Source: Paraburkholderia caballeronis
GTDB taxonomy: Bacteria; Pseudomonadota; Gammaproteobacteria; Burkholderiales; Burkholderiaceae
Direction: 5' to 3'
Length of the DNA: 64,000 nucleotides
Assembly (NCBI RefSeq): GCF_900104845.1
Contig: NZ_FNSR01000003.1
Location: 124,001 to 188,000, forward strand
The notes under the pieces were generated by a model that saw only the letters and a list, made by a program, of their open reading frames with translations, was not told the origin of the DNA and did not search any database. The position numbers were made by a program, and so were the translations under genes. Below are positions 17,022 to 29,843 of the stretch, piece after piece (the stretch's first letter is position 1; each line of letters opens with the position of its first letter).

Positions 17022-17353
17022 TCGCACCCTTGCGCTGTCGTGAGACTGCGCCGGACCGAGCTTGTCGAAAACGCGGGGGCGAACAGGCCTTCGATTGCCG
17101 CCGCGAATCCGCTCGTCGGACCTGATCTGAAGCTCTTCGTGCGCACGTCCGCAATAAGCCGTGAAATCGATAACGACCGTTCGTTCACGCTCACCGCACG
17201 CGATATTCAAAAACTGTTCACTGTCGCGATGGAATAATCGCGGCCGTCATGCGTTCGCCCGTACGCATCGGCCCCGAGGCAAAAAACGACGTACCGCAGT
17301 GATCGACCGTATCGCAACTAGACGCATGCAAACCCTATCGGTGAGGCTTCAGC
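17022..17353. other. Gene-free stretch before the chemoreceptor
   Basis: No frame with coding character was seen on either strand. The stretch should hold the promoter of the chemoreceptor gene, but I could not pick out convincing -35/-10 boxes. Confidence 0.5.
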
Positions 17354-19069
17354 ATGACAATGAAGATTGGAGGGCGGCTTGCCGCCACATTTGGCGCGGT
17401 GCTCGTTTTGTTGCTGGCGATCTGCGTGACGATCAGCATCCAGATGTCGCGCATGAATCAGGACACCCAGGTCATCGTCAACGACCGGCTCGCGAAGCAG
17501 ACGGAGGTGAATCAGATCAAGGAAGGCGCGTATCTCACCGCGTTGCTGATATACCGCACGCTCGACGAACCCAGCCCGGAAGTCCAGCAAGCCAACTTCA
17601 ACAAACTCCAGGACAGCGTCAAGCAGAACTCGACCCGTCTCAACGATATCGAAAACCGGCTCAGTTCGGCCGGCGAGCGAACCGCATTCGATAGCCTGAT
17701 GCGGGTACGCGAAGCCTATCAAACGGCGCTTCGCCCCGTTTATACTCAACTGGCCGCGCACGATACCAGCGAGGCACGGGCAACCATGCTGCGCGTGGTG
17801 CCGTATCAACTCGCACTCCTCAAGGCGATAGACGACTTCCAGACTATTCAGCAAAGCGCCATGAATGCCGCCGTGCAGGAGAGTGCCGGGGCTTACAGCA
17901 CGGCGCGCGCCGTATTGTGGGGCCTGGCGATCCTGGCGCTGGCCATCGCGACGGTCCTGTGCGTCGTCGTCACCCGTTCGATCGTTCGTCCGTTGCAGGC
18001 GGTCGTCGACGGAGCGGGCGCGCTGGCCGAAGGCGATCTGACCGTGAAGATAGCCGTGACCCGCCGCGATGAAGTCGGCGCCGTGGCCGAGTCGCTGAAC
18101 CGCGCCATCGGGCAACTGGCGACCATCGTGCGCGAGGTCAAGCACGCGAGCGCGTCGATTTCGACTGCGACGCAACAGGTCGCGGCGGGCAACACGGATC
18201 TGTCGCAGCGCACCGAAGAACAGGCCGCGTCGCTGCAGGAAACGGCATCGAGCATGGAGCAGTTGACGGCGACCGTAGGTCAGAACGCGGACAACGCGCA
18301 GCAGGCAAACGCGCTGGCGATGAACGCGTCGGACGTGGCGCAGCGCGGCGGCGCGGCGGTCACGCGGGTCTCCGAGACGATGCACGGCATTTCCGACAGC
18401 TCGGCGAAAGTGGCCGAAATCACGAACGTCATCGAAGGCATCGCGTTCCAGACCAATATCCTCGCGCTGAACGCCGCGGTCGAAGCGGCGCGGGCGGGCG
18501 AACAGGGCCGCGGCTTCGCGGTCGTGGCCAGCGAAGTGCGCATGCTCGCCCAGCGCAGCGCGACGGCGGCACGAGAGATCAAGGAACTGATCGGCGAATC
18601 CGTCGAACGGGTCAAGAGCGGCACGACGCTTGCCGAAGGGGCGGGCAGCACGATCGACGAAGTCATGCAGGCCGTGCGCCGCGTCACGGACATCATGGGT
18701 GAAATCTCGTCGGCGTCGCACGAACAGCGCACCGGCATCGAGCAGGTCAATCAGGCGGTCGGCCAGATGGACCAGGTGACCCAGCAGAACGCGGCGCTGG
18801 TCGAAGAGGCGTCGGCCGCGGCGCAGTCGATGGCGGAACAGGCCAGGGCGCTGCAGGACGCGGTGGCGATCTTCAAGGTGGACGATGCGGGGTCGCGCAG
18901 TGCGTCGTCGCCTGTCGCTGTGGATCGGACCACTGTTGGCGGCCCGATAAAGCAGCCTGCAAAACCGCATCCCGCTATCCTCAGCCGCGCGGCACCCAGC
19001 TCGGCGGCGCGGGCCACGGTCGCCTCTTCGGAAAGCGTCGGCGCTGCATCTGAATGGGCGACGTTTTAA
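17354..19069 (+). CDS. Methyl-accepting chemotaxis protein
   Basis: A 571-residue Tsr/Tar-type chemoreceptor. The first membrane segment lies at about 8-28, followed by a four-helix-bundle periplasmic ligand domain to about 185 and a second membrane segment at about 187-208. A HAMP domain follows ([20 protein letters not shown]), then the cytoplasmic signalling hairpin with the highly conserved core around [20 protein letters not shown]. The protein ends in EWATF, which fits the xWxxF tether pentapeptide that recruits CheR/CheB. It would sense a periplasmic solute and control CheA. A strong terminator follows. It neighbours the catabolic island but lacks its operator, so a link to that substrate is only possible. 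Confidence 0.95.
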   Translation: MTMKIGGRLAATFGAVLVLLLAICVTISIQMSRMNQDTQVIVNDRLAKQTEVNQIKEGAYLTALLIYRTLDEPSPEVQQANFNKLQDSVKQNSTRLNDIENRLSSAGERTAFDSLMRVREAYQTALRPVYTQLAAHDTSEARATMLRVVPYQLALLKAIDDFQTIQQSAMNAAVQESAGAYSTARAVLWGLAILALAIATVLCVVVTRSIVRPLQAVVDGAGALAEGDLTVKIAVTRRDEVGAVAESLNRAIGQLATIVREVKHASASISTATQQVAAGNTDLSQRTEEQAASLQETASSMEQLTATVGQNADNAQQANALAMNASDVAQRGGAAVTRVSETMHGISDSSAKVAEITNVIEGIAFQTNILALNAAVEAARAGEQGRGFAVVASEVRMLAQRSATAAREIKELIGESVERVKSGTTLAEGAGSTIDEVMQAVRRVTDIMGEISSASHEQRTGIEQVNQAVGQMDQVTQQNAALVEEASAAAQSMAEQARALQDAVAIFKVDDAGSRSASSPVAVDRTTVGGPIKQPAKPHPAILSRAAPSSAARATVASSESVGAASEWATF

Positions 19070-19093
19070 TCAGGTAGCAGACCTGTCGAAACC

Positions 19094-19117
19094 CGCCGTG
19101 CGCACGGCGCCCTTTTT
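19094..19117 (+). terminator. Intrinsic terminator after the chemoreceptor gene
   Basis: A perfect seven-base stem CGCCGTG / CACGGCG with a two-base loop, followed by CCCTTTTT, 25 bases after the stop codon. Confidence 0.75.
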
Positions 19118-19191
19118 GGCCGGTAAGTAACGAGTAAGTCGAACGCCCATAGAGTCGCTTCCATTCTGTCTACCGACTAGTGGAAGCGGCC

Positions 19192-20001
19192 GTGAAAAAA
19201 AAGCCTCTGTTCGTTCGCCCGATATTCATGACCGTCGTCGCATCGACGGTGTTGTCGTCCGGAGTAGCGTGGGCCGGCGAAGCGGCCGATGCGGAAAACC
19301 CGGGCCTCACGATCCTGAGCAATGCAACCAATGTGACCCACTGGGGCCTGGGCGCCGGCGTGGGCGTGAAGGAGTCGCCATACCAAGGTTATGGCACGAA
19401 GGTCCAGCCGTTTCCGCTGGTGTACTTCGACAACAAATGGGTGCGTCTGCTCGGCACCACGGTCGACGTGAAGATCGGTAGCTGGGACGGCGTAAGCATC
19501 GCGCTGCGCGGGAAATATTCGCTCGGCGACGGCTACAGCGGGTCCGATGCGCCTATCCTGAACGGCATGCAGGATCGGAACGGCGCGTTCTGGTATGGGC
19601 CGGCATTGGCATGGCGCACCGCGTTCGGGACGCTTTCCGCCGATTACCTGGTGAGCGGAAACAAGGGGCAGCAGGCCAGCATCGACTACAGCAAGTCGTT
19701 CGACTTCGGGAACTTTTCGCTCACGCCGCACGTCGGTGCTGACTGGTTCAGCAGCAAATACGTCGACTACTACTACGGCGTGCCTTCCTATGACGCGCGG
19801 CCCGGACGTCAGGCATATAGCGGCACGGCGAGCTGGAATACGTCGCTGGGTACGCGCATCGGCTACCGGTTGACGCAACATCAGCGCGTTCAACTGGACG
19901 TCGGCGTCACGCGTCTGGGTGGCGGCATCACGGATAGTCCGCTCGTCGGCAAGCGGTTCACGCCGGAAGTCAGGATCGGCTACAACTACCAGTTCAAATA
20001 A
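19192..20001 (+). CDS. MipA/OmpV family outer-membrane protein
   Basis: A 269-residue outer-membrane beta-barrel of the MipA/OmpV family. A signal peptide (MKKKPLFVRP through GVAWA) is followed by GLGAGVGVKESPYQGYGTKV and FPLVYFDNKWVRLLG, both typical of the family, and a final strand RIGYNYQFK. The GTG at 19192 was preferred over the GTG at 19180 because GGAAG lies five bases upstream and the signal peptide is then normal. MipA was described as a scaffold for murein enzymes; other members are envelope-stress or drug-inducible. It lies ten bases before a response regulator gene and is probably co-transcribed with the two-component genes. Confidence 0.88.
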   Translation: MKKKPLFVRPIFMTVVASTVLSSGVAWAGEAADAENPGLTILSNATNVTHWGLGAGVGVKESPYQGYGTKVQPFPLVYFDNKWVRLLGTTVDVKIGSWDGVSIALRGKYSLGDGYSGSDAPILNGMQDRNGAFWYGPALAWRTAFGTLSADYLVSGNKGQQASIDYSKSFDFGNFSLTPHVGADWFSSKYVDYYYGVPSYDARPGRQAYSGTASWNTSLGTRIGYRLTQHQRVQLDVGVTRLGGGITDSPLVGKRFTPEVRIGYNYQFK

Positions 20002-20011
20002 GGACGGCGCC

Positions 20012-20710
20012 ATGTCGCGCGTTGCAATCGTAGAGGATCACGAACGCCTGGCCGACATGGTGCGCCGCGCGCTTGCGGGCGTGGGAATCGAAGCCGATCT
20101 GTTTCGCAGCGTGTCCGAGGCGACCTATGGCGTGAGCCAGGCCGACTATGCCGTCCTGATCGTCGATCGCGGCTTGCCGGACGGCGACGGGCTGGCCTTC
20201 CTGCGTACGCTGCGCGCGGCCGGGCAGACGACGCCGTGCCTGATGCTGACGGCCCGCGATGCGCTGCACGATCGCGTGGACGGCCTCGAAAGCGGCGCGG
20301 ACGACTACGTGACGAAGCCGTTCGCGATGAGCGAACTCGTGGCGCGGGTGCGCACGCTGATGCGCCGGCCGATGGCGTTGACGGCGCTGGTTGCATCGTT
20401 CGCAGGTCTGACGATCGATCCCGGCACGCGCGAGATGCGCTGCGGCGCGCGGTCGGTGCTGCTTGCGCCGGCGGAACTGCAGATCATGCTGTGCCTCTTC
20501 GAAGCGTCCGGCCGCACGGTCCGGCATGGCGCGCTGGAACACGCGGCATGGGGTTTCGGCGAAGCGGTCACGCCGAATGCGCTGGAAGTCACCCTGCACC
20601 GGTTGCGCAAGAAGCTGGCTGCGATCGACGCGAACGCACGGCTGGTGAATCATCGCGGCGCGGGTTTCGCCGTGGAAATGTCGGCGTCAGGCGGCGAGCC
20701 TTCGCAGTAG
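20012..20710 (+). CDS. OmpR family response regulator
   Basis: A 232-residue regulator. The receiver domain (about 1-115) has the acidic pair in VEDH, phospho-acceptor Asp52 in LIVDRGLPDGDG, Thr80 in MLTA and Lys102 in TKPF. The winged-helix DNA-binding domain ends with NALEVTLHRLRKKL and the HRGAGFAVE hairpin. The ATG at 20012 follows the MipA gene by ten bases. With the kinase at 21604 it should form a normal phosphorelay. The signal is unknown; the MipA gene upstream is a likely target or partner. Confidence 0.93.
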   Translation: MSRVAIVEDHERLADMVRRALAGVGIEADLFRSVSEATYGVSQADYAVLIVDRGLPDGDGLAFLRTLRAAGQTTPCLMLTARDALHDRVDGLESGADDYVTKPFAMSELVARVRTLMRRPMALTALVASFAGLTIDPGTREMRCGARSVLLAPAELQIMLCLFEASGRTVRHGALEHAAWGFGEAVTPNALEVTLHRLRKKLAAIDANARLVNHRGAGFAVEMSASGGEPSQ

Positions 20711-20775
20711 CCTGGAAGCCGTCACGATTCGCCCACGCCCCCCGACCCGCGACGGCAACAGAGGAATCCGGACGT

Positions 20776-21540
20776 ATGAAGCAGATGATCCTCGTGGTCG
20801 ACAGCGACGCCGCCTGCCGCGATACGCTGCGCACCGCCCTGCAGGCGGGCGGTTTCGACGTCGCCGTGCTGTACGAGCCGAACCGGGTGCCGAAGCGCCT
20901 CGAAGAAGAACGCCCGGCGCTCGTCATCATGTCGAGCAGCGGAGCGTTCGGCAGCGGGCTCGACGTGCTCAAGACACTGCGGCACCGTGGAGACTGGCTG
21001 CCGGTCGTGATGCTTGGCGAAGGGGACGACGTGATAGAACGCATCGTGGCGCTGGAATGCGGGGCGGACGATTTCGTCTCCAAACCGTTCAACGCGACGG
21101 AAGTGCTGCTGAGAACGAAGCGCGTGCTGAGTCGCATCCGGCCGGTGCAATATCGTGATCCTTCATCCAGACCGCCGTTCCGCTTCGACGGGTTCGAACT
21201 GGATTATGCTTCGCGTACCCTGACGTTCGACGGCAAGGCCGTGCCGCTATCGGAGAACGAATACGCGATGCTCAATCTGTTCACCAGCGCACCGGGTCAG
21301 GTGCTGTCACGGGCGGAAATCGCCCGGCGCATGTGGCCCGACGCTCCGCGCCGGACCGCGGTGGTGAGTCTCTATGTGCATCGGCTGCGCGAGCTGATCG
21401 ATACGCGGACGTCCGCGCCTGAGCTGATCCGGACGATACGCGCACGGGGTTACGTTTTCCGTCCGGACGCCGGCGACAGGAACACGCATCCGGCCCGACA
21501 GGTCAATCGATCCACGTTGCTTGCGGAAAGCGCGAGGTGA
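20776..21540 (+). CDS. OmpR family response regulator with atypical receiver
   Basis: A 254-residue regulator with receiver plus winged-helix domain (MLNLFTSAPGQVLSRAEIAR; RTIRARGYVF). The acidic pair Asp9/Asp11 and Lys103 (SKPF) are kept, but the position of the phospho-accepting Asp is Ser53 (VIMSSSGAFG), and the usual Thr/Ser of the next strand is Gly81. It therefore probably cannot be phosphorylated in the ordinary way. It lies 65 bp after the normal response regulator and 63 bp before the kinase, so it may act constitutively, by dimerising with the first regulator, or through another signal. Confidence 0.92.
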   Translation: MKQMILVVDSDAACRDTLRTALQAGGFDVAVLYEPNRVPKRLEEERPALVIMSSSGAFGSGLDVLKTLRHRGDWLPVVMLGEGDDVIERIVALECGADDFVSKPFNATEVLLRTKRVLSRIRPVQYRDPSSRPPFRFDGFELDYASRTLTFDGKAVPLSENEYAMLNLFTSAPGQVLSRAEIARRMWPDAPRRTAVVSLYVHRLRELIDTRTSAPELIRTIRARGYVFRPDAGDRNTHPARQVNRSTLLAESAR

Positions 21541-21603
21541 ATCGTTTTTTGACGGCTCGCGATCCGATCATGGCATTTCATATCTCGCAGGGGATGGGGC
21601 GTG

Positions 21604-22959
21604 ATGCTCAAGCACTGGACTCAAGGTCTGTCGGCCCGTTTATGGACGACGACGGTCGTCGCACTTGCGATCAGCCTGACCGTACTGTTTGCGCTGGTCG
21701 TCTACGTGCTCGGCCATTATCCGGAGCAGACGCTCGGCCGGCGCGAGCAGACCCAGAACATCGATAGCGTGGTGAGCGGCATCGTCTTCGACGACGCGGG
21801 TCTGCCCGTATCGGTCAAGCTGTCGGAGCGCGACGCGTGGCTGTTCAACGTGGCGCCCACCGAACTCAAGTATCGCGTGCTGGACGAACAGGGGCGCGTG
21901 CTGCTGGATTCGACCGGAGCGAAGAAAAACGGCCCGTGGCTGGCGGATGGTCTTGCCGCGTCCGTCGGCAGGATCGCTCACGTGGATATCGACGGACAGC
22001 AGTTTTCCGTCGCGACGCGGCGCATCTCGCGGGGACAGTCGGTGTTTTATGCACAGACCGCGACGAGTTCGCGTTTCGTCGAAGCCCTCGTCAGCCTGAA
22101 GATCAAGCCGATCCCGGCCATTGTCCGGATCATCTTCCTGCTGGCGGCCATTATCTTCGCGGTGGTGCTGCAGTTCTCGATTCGCCGGATACTCAAGCCG
22201 TTGCGGGACGCGTCCGACGCGGCCGCGCTTATTACGCCACGCCATCTGAAAACGCGGCTTTCTACCGTCGGCGTCCCGCGCGAAATCAAGCCGTTGATCA
22301 ACGCTTTCAACGAGGCGCTCGGACGGCTGGAGAACGGTTTTACGGTTCAGCAGCAATTCCTCGCGGCGGCCGCGCACGAGCTTCAGACGCCGCTAACATT
22401 GATCCGCGGCCAGATCGAATTGCAGCCGGAAATCGGGCAAAAAGACCTACTGTTCCGCGAAATCGACCTGATGTCGCGGCAGGTGCGGCAACTGCTGCAT
22501 CTGGCCGAAGTCAGCGAGGCACAGAACTTCAACTTCGGGGAAGTCAGCGGTGTCGACGTTGCGCAGGACGTCGTCGTCTATCTGGCGCGCAAGGCCGACG
22601 CCAAGCAGGTGAAGCTGCATGTCCACGAACGCGGCGCGCCGTCGTCGATCTGGGCGGACAAAAGCGCGTTGTTCATTCTGCTCAAGAACATCGTGGAAAA
22701 CGCGATCAACGTATCGCCTGCCGATGGCGTGGTGTCGCTTGCGATCGACGCGGCATCCATCGAGATTTGCGACGAGGGGCCGGGCATTCACAACGACCAT
22801 CTGCCATTTCTGTTCAAGCGATTCTGGCGCGCGCCCGGTGCGCGGCACGACGGTGCCGGGCTGGGACTGGCGATATGCAAGGAAATTGCGTTGACGCACG
22901 ATTGGCAGTTGACGGTGAACAGTCAGGCCATCGGAACGCGCTTTACCGTGTGGCTGTAG
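21604..22959 (+). CDS. Sensor histidine kinase
   Basis: A roughly 450-residue HisKA/HATPase kinase. The first membrane segment is at about 18-38, the periplasmic sensor part runs from about 40 to 170, the second membrane segment is at about 173-193, then HAMP. The H-box AAHELQTPLTL has phospho-His at about 259. The N-box is NIVENAIN, followed by DEGPGI and GAGLGLAICKEIA. A GTG directly upstream at 21601 is an alternative start. It is the last gene of the MipA, regulator, regulator, kinase cluster and should phosphorylate the regulator at 20012. The periplasmic domain is not one I can assign to a ligand. Confidence 0.93.
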   Translation: MLKHWTQGLSARLWTTTVVALAISLTVLFALVVYVLGHYPEQTLGRREQTQNIDSVVSGIVFDDAGLPVSVKLSERDAWLFNVAPTELKYRVLDEQGRVLLDSTGAKKNGPWLADGLAASVGRIAHVDIDGQQFSVATRRISRGQSVFYAQTATSSRFVEALVSLKIKPIPAIVRIIFLLAAIIFAVVLQFSIRRILKPLRDASDAAALITPRHLKTRLSTVGVPREIKPLINAFNEALGRLENGFTVQQQFLAAAAHELQTPLTLIRGQIELQPEIGQKDLLFREIDLMSRQVRQLLHLAEVSEAQNFNFGEVSGVDVAQDVVVYLARKADAKQVKLHVHERGAPSSIWADKSALFILLKNIVENAINVSPADGVVSLAIDAASIEICDEGPGIHNDHLPFLFKRFWRAPGARHDGAGLGLAICKEIALTHDWQLTVNSQAIGTRFTVWL

Positions 22960-23036
22960 GACCGTTGGCGAATCTGCCGATCAGGGATGCCGATGGTGCC
23001 GGAGCATTATAGTTTTTTTAGTGCCGTAAACGCCGA

Positions 23037-23070
23037 ACCCCGACCCTCCGTTGGATGGAGAGGCCGGGGT
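23037..23070 (-). terminator. Hairpin downstream of the rRNA operon
   Basis: An imperfect stem of about 13 base pairs (ACCCCG... / ...CGGGGT) starts about 20 bases after the 5S gene on the minus strand. There is no T-run following it, so it is a plausible rRNA terminator or processing stem only. Confidence 0.4.
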
Positions 23071-23088
23071 ATCGGGGACAGCATGAGG

Positions 23089-23205
23089 AGCCTGACGATT
23101 ACCTACTTTCACACGGGCAATCCGCACTATCATCGGCGTGGAGTCGTTTCACGGTCCTGTTCGGGATGGGAAGGGGTGGGACCGACTCGCTATGGTCATC
23201 AGGCA
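23089..23205 (-). rRNA. rrf: 5S ribosomal RNA
   Basis: The minus strand reads TGCCTGATGACCATAGCGAG at the 5' end, with the conserved CCCATCCCGAAC loop and a closing CGTCAGGCT that pairs with the start. About 117 bases, the last gene of the rRNA operon. Ends are estimated to within a few bases. Confidence 0.95.
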
Positions 23206-23376
23206 TGACGGGTTGCTGCGTCGCGGTTTGGGGTCGCGCCACAGCCAATCTGGAAGAAGCGTAAAGAGTGGGGGTTGTGATGTTCTGCACAACACGTTCT
23301 CAACTTGCGGCGCATCCCGCTGGGGGATGGGTCCGGCCGGGTGCTGAGGCACCGGCCATGACCGACACACCTGTTA

Positions 23377-26257
<2,881 letters not shown>

Positions 26258-26436
26258 CTATAACGGGTGGGCCTCTTTCGAAGCCGCTCCGCTACAGGTT
26301 GAGTTTTAGCGTTGTGCCGTATTCCAATCCGTCTTGCGACGGCCTTGAGATACATCGATACAATCACAACCCTGATTCTCTACTCACACCCATCTCTAAG
26401 TGCTTTCGATGAATCTCTTTACTACTTCTTCCTGAT

Positions 26437-26448
26437 TGTTAAAGAACG
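26437..26448 (-). promoter_or_regulatory. boxA antitermination element in the tRNA-23S spacer
   Basis: The minus strand reads CGTTCTTTAACA, matching the boxA consensus that recruits Nus factors during rRNA transcription. It lies between tRNA-Ala and 23S, where a second boxA is normal. Confidence 0.7.
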
Positions 26449-26535
26449 ACAGCCGATAATCAGCTGACTGGCTCAGTCGCCAATGCGCAATGCCCTGAAC
26501 AGGACACTGTGCACTGATGACTGATGGACAGACCT

Positions 26536-26611
26536 TGGTGGAGGCAGACGGGATCGAACCGACGACCCCCTGCTTGCAAAGCAGGTGCTCTCCCAGCTGA
26601 GCTATGCCCCC
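26536..26611 (-). tRNA. tRNA-Ala (anticodon TGC)
   Basis: A 76-base gene on the minus strand: acceptor GGGGGCA pairs with TGCCTCC, the D arm is GCTCAGCTGGGAGAGC, the anticodon loop is TTTGCAA, the T arm has GGTTCGATCC and CCA is encoded. It lies in the 16S-23S spacer. Confidence 0.97.
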
Positions 26612-26664
26612 CGTGTCTTGCGTACACACGCGGGAGACTGTGGCTCGCACCCTCCGGACCAGGA

Positions 26665-26741
26665 TGGTGGGTCTGGCTGGATTCGAACCAGCGACCCCCG
26701 CCTTATCAAGACGGTGCTCTAACCGACTGAGCTACAGACCC
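26665..26741 (-). tRNA. tRNA-Ile (anticodon GAT)
   Basis: A 77-base gene on the minus strand with acceptor GGGTCTG / CAGACCC, D arm GCTCAGTCGGTTAGAGC, anticodon loop TTGATAA, T arm GGTTCGAATCC and encoded CCA. It is first in the spacer, before tRNA-Ala. Confidence 0.97.
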
Positions 26742-26810
26742 CCGGGTCTGTCCTTCTCTCTACAGCCGACAAGTGTGAGCGCTCTGACACGTGAACCGCG
26801 CATAGCTCTG

Positions 26811-28342
<1,532 letters not shown>

Positions 28343-28556
28343 AAACCTGTTACTGTCTTTCGGTTCCAGTGATCTCTCACCGGAGCCGGTCGCTCACTCA
28401 AAGTGCTGACAGATTCCACCCCCGTTTCTCAACGGACGTGAAACCCACCTTTACTTTCGTGCGAGCGCCTTGCTGCTGATACTTTTGCTGCACCCCCTCC
28501 CGAAGGAGAAGATGTCGCGCAGTCCGCATCGAGCGCCCACACTTATCGGCTGTAAA

Positions 28557-28569
28557 TTTTTAAAGAACA
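28557..28569 (-). promoter_or_regulatory. boxA antitermination element in the rRNA leader
   Basis: The minus strand reads TGTTCTTTAAAAA, between the rRNA promoter and 16S. It matches the leader boxA expected for Nus-dependent antitermination. Confidence 0.7.
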
Positions 28570-28619
28570 TTCGCGACTTGCGTCTCTTTCGTCGCGCCCT
28601 CAATCAGAGGAGGAGGCGA

Positions 28620-28671
28620 ATTATGAAGATGCCCCCGGGACCCGTCAAGGGCATTTTGAAAAATTTTTTAC
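28620..28671 (-). promoter_or_regulatory. rRNA operon promoter with UP element
   Basis: On the minus strand TTGACG (28643-28648) and CATAAT (28620-28625) are separated by exactly 17 bases. An A/T-rich stretch immediately upstream (28650-28671) looks like an UP element. The bases after the -10 box are GC-rich (TCGCCTCC), the discriminator type expected for stringent control by ppGpp. Confidence 0.75.
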
Positions 28672-28865
28672 AGCGGTACACGACGACGCTGCGACCGTGC
28701 TCCTTACATACGTGAACGCCACGGTCCTCGGGTTATAGCTGCCGTCATCGATATACGGGACTACCGTTGTCCCCCGTGTATTGCCGCACAGCGATACCAC
28801 GCGTTGCCTCAAACGCGATCCTGTCCGTCTCGGTAGCGACCGTGTTGGGAGCATCGGCTTCGCAG

Positions 28866-29551
28866 TCAGTAGAGGCTCGCACGGCCAGCAGTGAACTGGG
28901 CGCTCACTGTGGGGGGAACACCGGACGCCGTCGTGGTTTGCGTGACCCGGTACTGCATAAACGCGCGACCCGGTTCTGCGGCCACATCGTTATTGATCGC
29001 AGCAACCAGCCTCGCAAGCCGAGGTCGCCCGCCTTTGGATCGGATCGGCAATCCATTGGGCGTATTGCTGACCATTCCCCATCGCCTGGCCGTGCTCGAT
29101 TACCGAAGCCAGCTTGGGCCAGCGCAAAGTCGGCGGTGGAGAGGTGCGTGACTATGGCGCCAGGCAGGCTCCCCAGCGAATGTTCTTGTCATCGCTTGCC
29201 GCTGCCAGCATCTGGGCTGTCGTGCCCAGCGTCGAAGCAAGCACAATGCCGCCGCTTTTGGTTGCCACCAGCGTCAGGAAGCCCGAAGCCAGCTCCCCTG
29301 GAATCGACAACGTGTACGCGCCGTCATCCTGCGTCGCGGCTCAAATCAGCGACGCTCGCCTTTCGCCCATCGGCATATAAGCAGATCTCGGCTGCCGGGA
29401 TCGGGCCATCCTTCATCAGACCATTGAGTGTGACCGATTCATTCGCTGCGGAACTGCTATTACTGCTTCCACCAACCGCCGCAAGCGACGACATGGCCGC
29501 ACCGCGGGCGCTCACGAACTCGTGGCATTTCGCGCATACCTCGATTTTCAA
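28866..29551 (-). pseudogene. Frameshifted lipoprotein-like or secreted protein gene
   Basis: Read on the minus strand, three overlapping frames join into one protein-like sequence. The first has a lipoprotein-like start (SLAAVGGSSNSSSAANE) and SVTLNGLMKDGPIPAAEICL. After a frameshift near 29335 it continues DDGAYTLSIPGELASGFLTL and VATKSGGIVLASTLGTTAQM. A stop near 29155 is followed by VTHLSTADFALAQ, and a further shift gives ARLVAAINNDVAAEPG. The normal lipobox Cys seems to be Val (LAAV). The gene is dead. The 298-codon plus-strand frame across the same region has no protein character and was dropped. Confidence 0.65.
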
Positions 29552-29675
29552 ATCGATCGCTTTTTATACGGGTGTTTGTTGTCGTCACCACGATCACCGG
29601 CCCTCGCAAACTTGGCAATCCCGCCTCAAACGAAAGGCTAATGAAATATTGAGACTGCGCTAGAGCAACAATTTA

Positions 29676-29694
29676 GAGAATGGTTCTCATTTGC
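29676..29694. promoter_or_regulatory. Fur-box-like site
   Basis: GAGAATGGTTCTCATTTGC matches the 19-base Fur consensus GATAATGATAATCATTATC at 13 positions and contains the dyad GAGAA-TGG-TTCTC. It lies 150 bp upstream of the OprB porin gene, which heads the iron-linked block. Confidence 0.5.
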
Positions 29695-29843
29695 ATTGAC
29701 GTTGATACTCCCGGTCAGTACGATTGTTTCCGTTGTGAGCGATTTAATCGTTCACGGTGTTTCTTGCGAAAGGCAATTGAGCAGCAGGCGGCTCGGCATG
29801 AGCTTCGCGACGTCAATCAAAAATGTAATTAATAAGGAATACG

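Noticed and set aside
22981..23020. Terminator after the histidine kinase gene
   Set aside because: A T-run is present at 23013, but no convincing stem precedes it.
28767..29663. 298-codon plus-strand frame after the rRNA operon
   Set aside because: It is antisense to a recognisable frameshifted protein on the minus strand and has no domain character.
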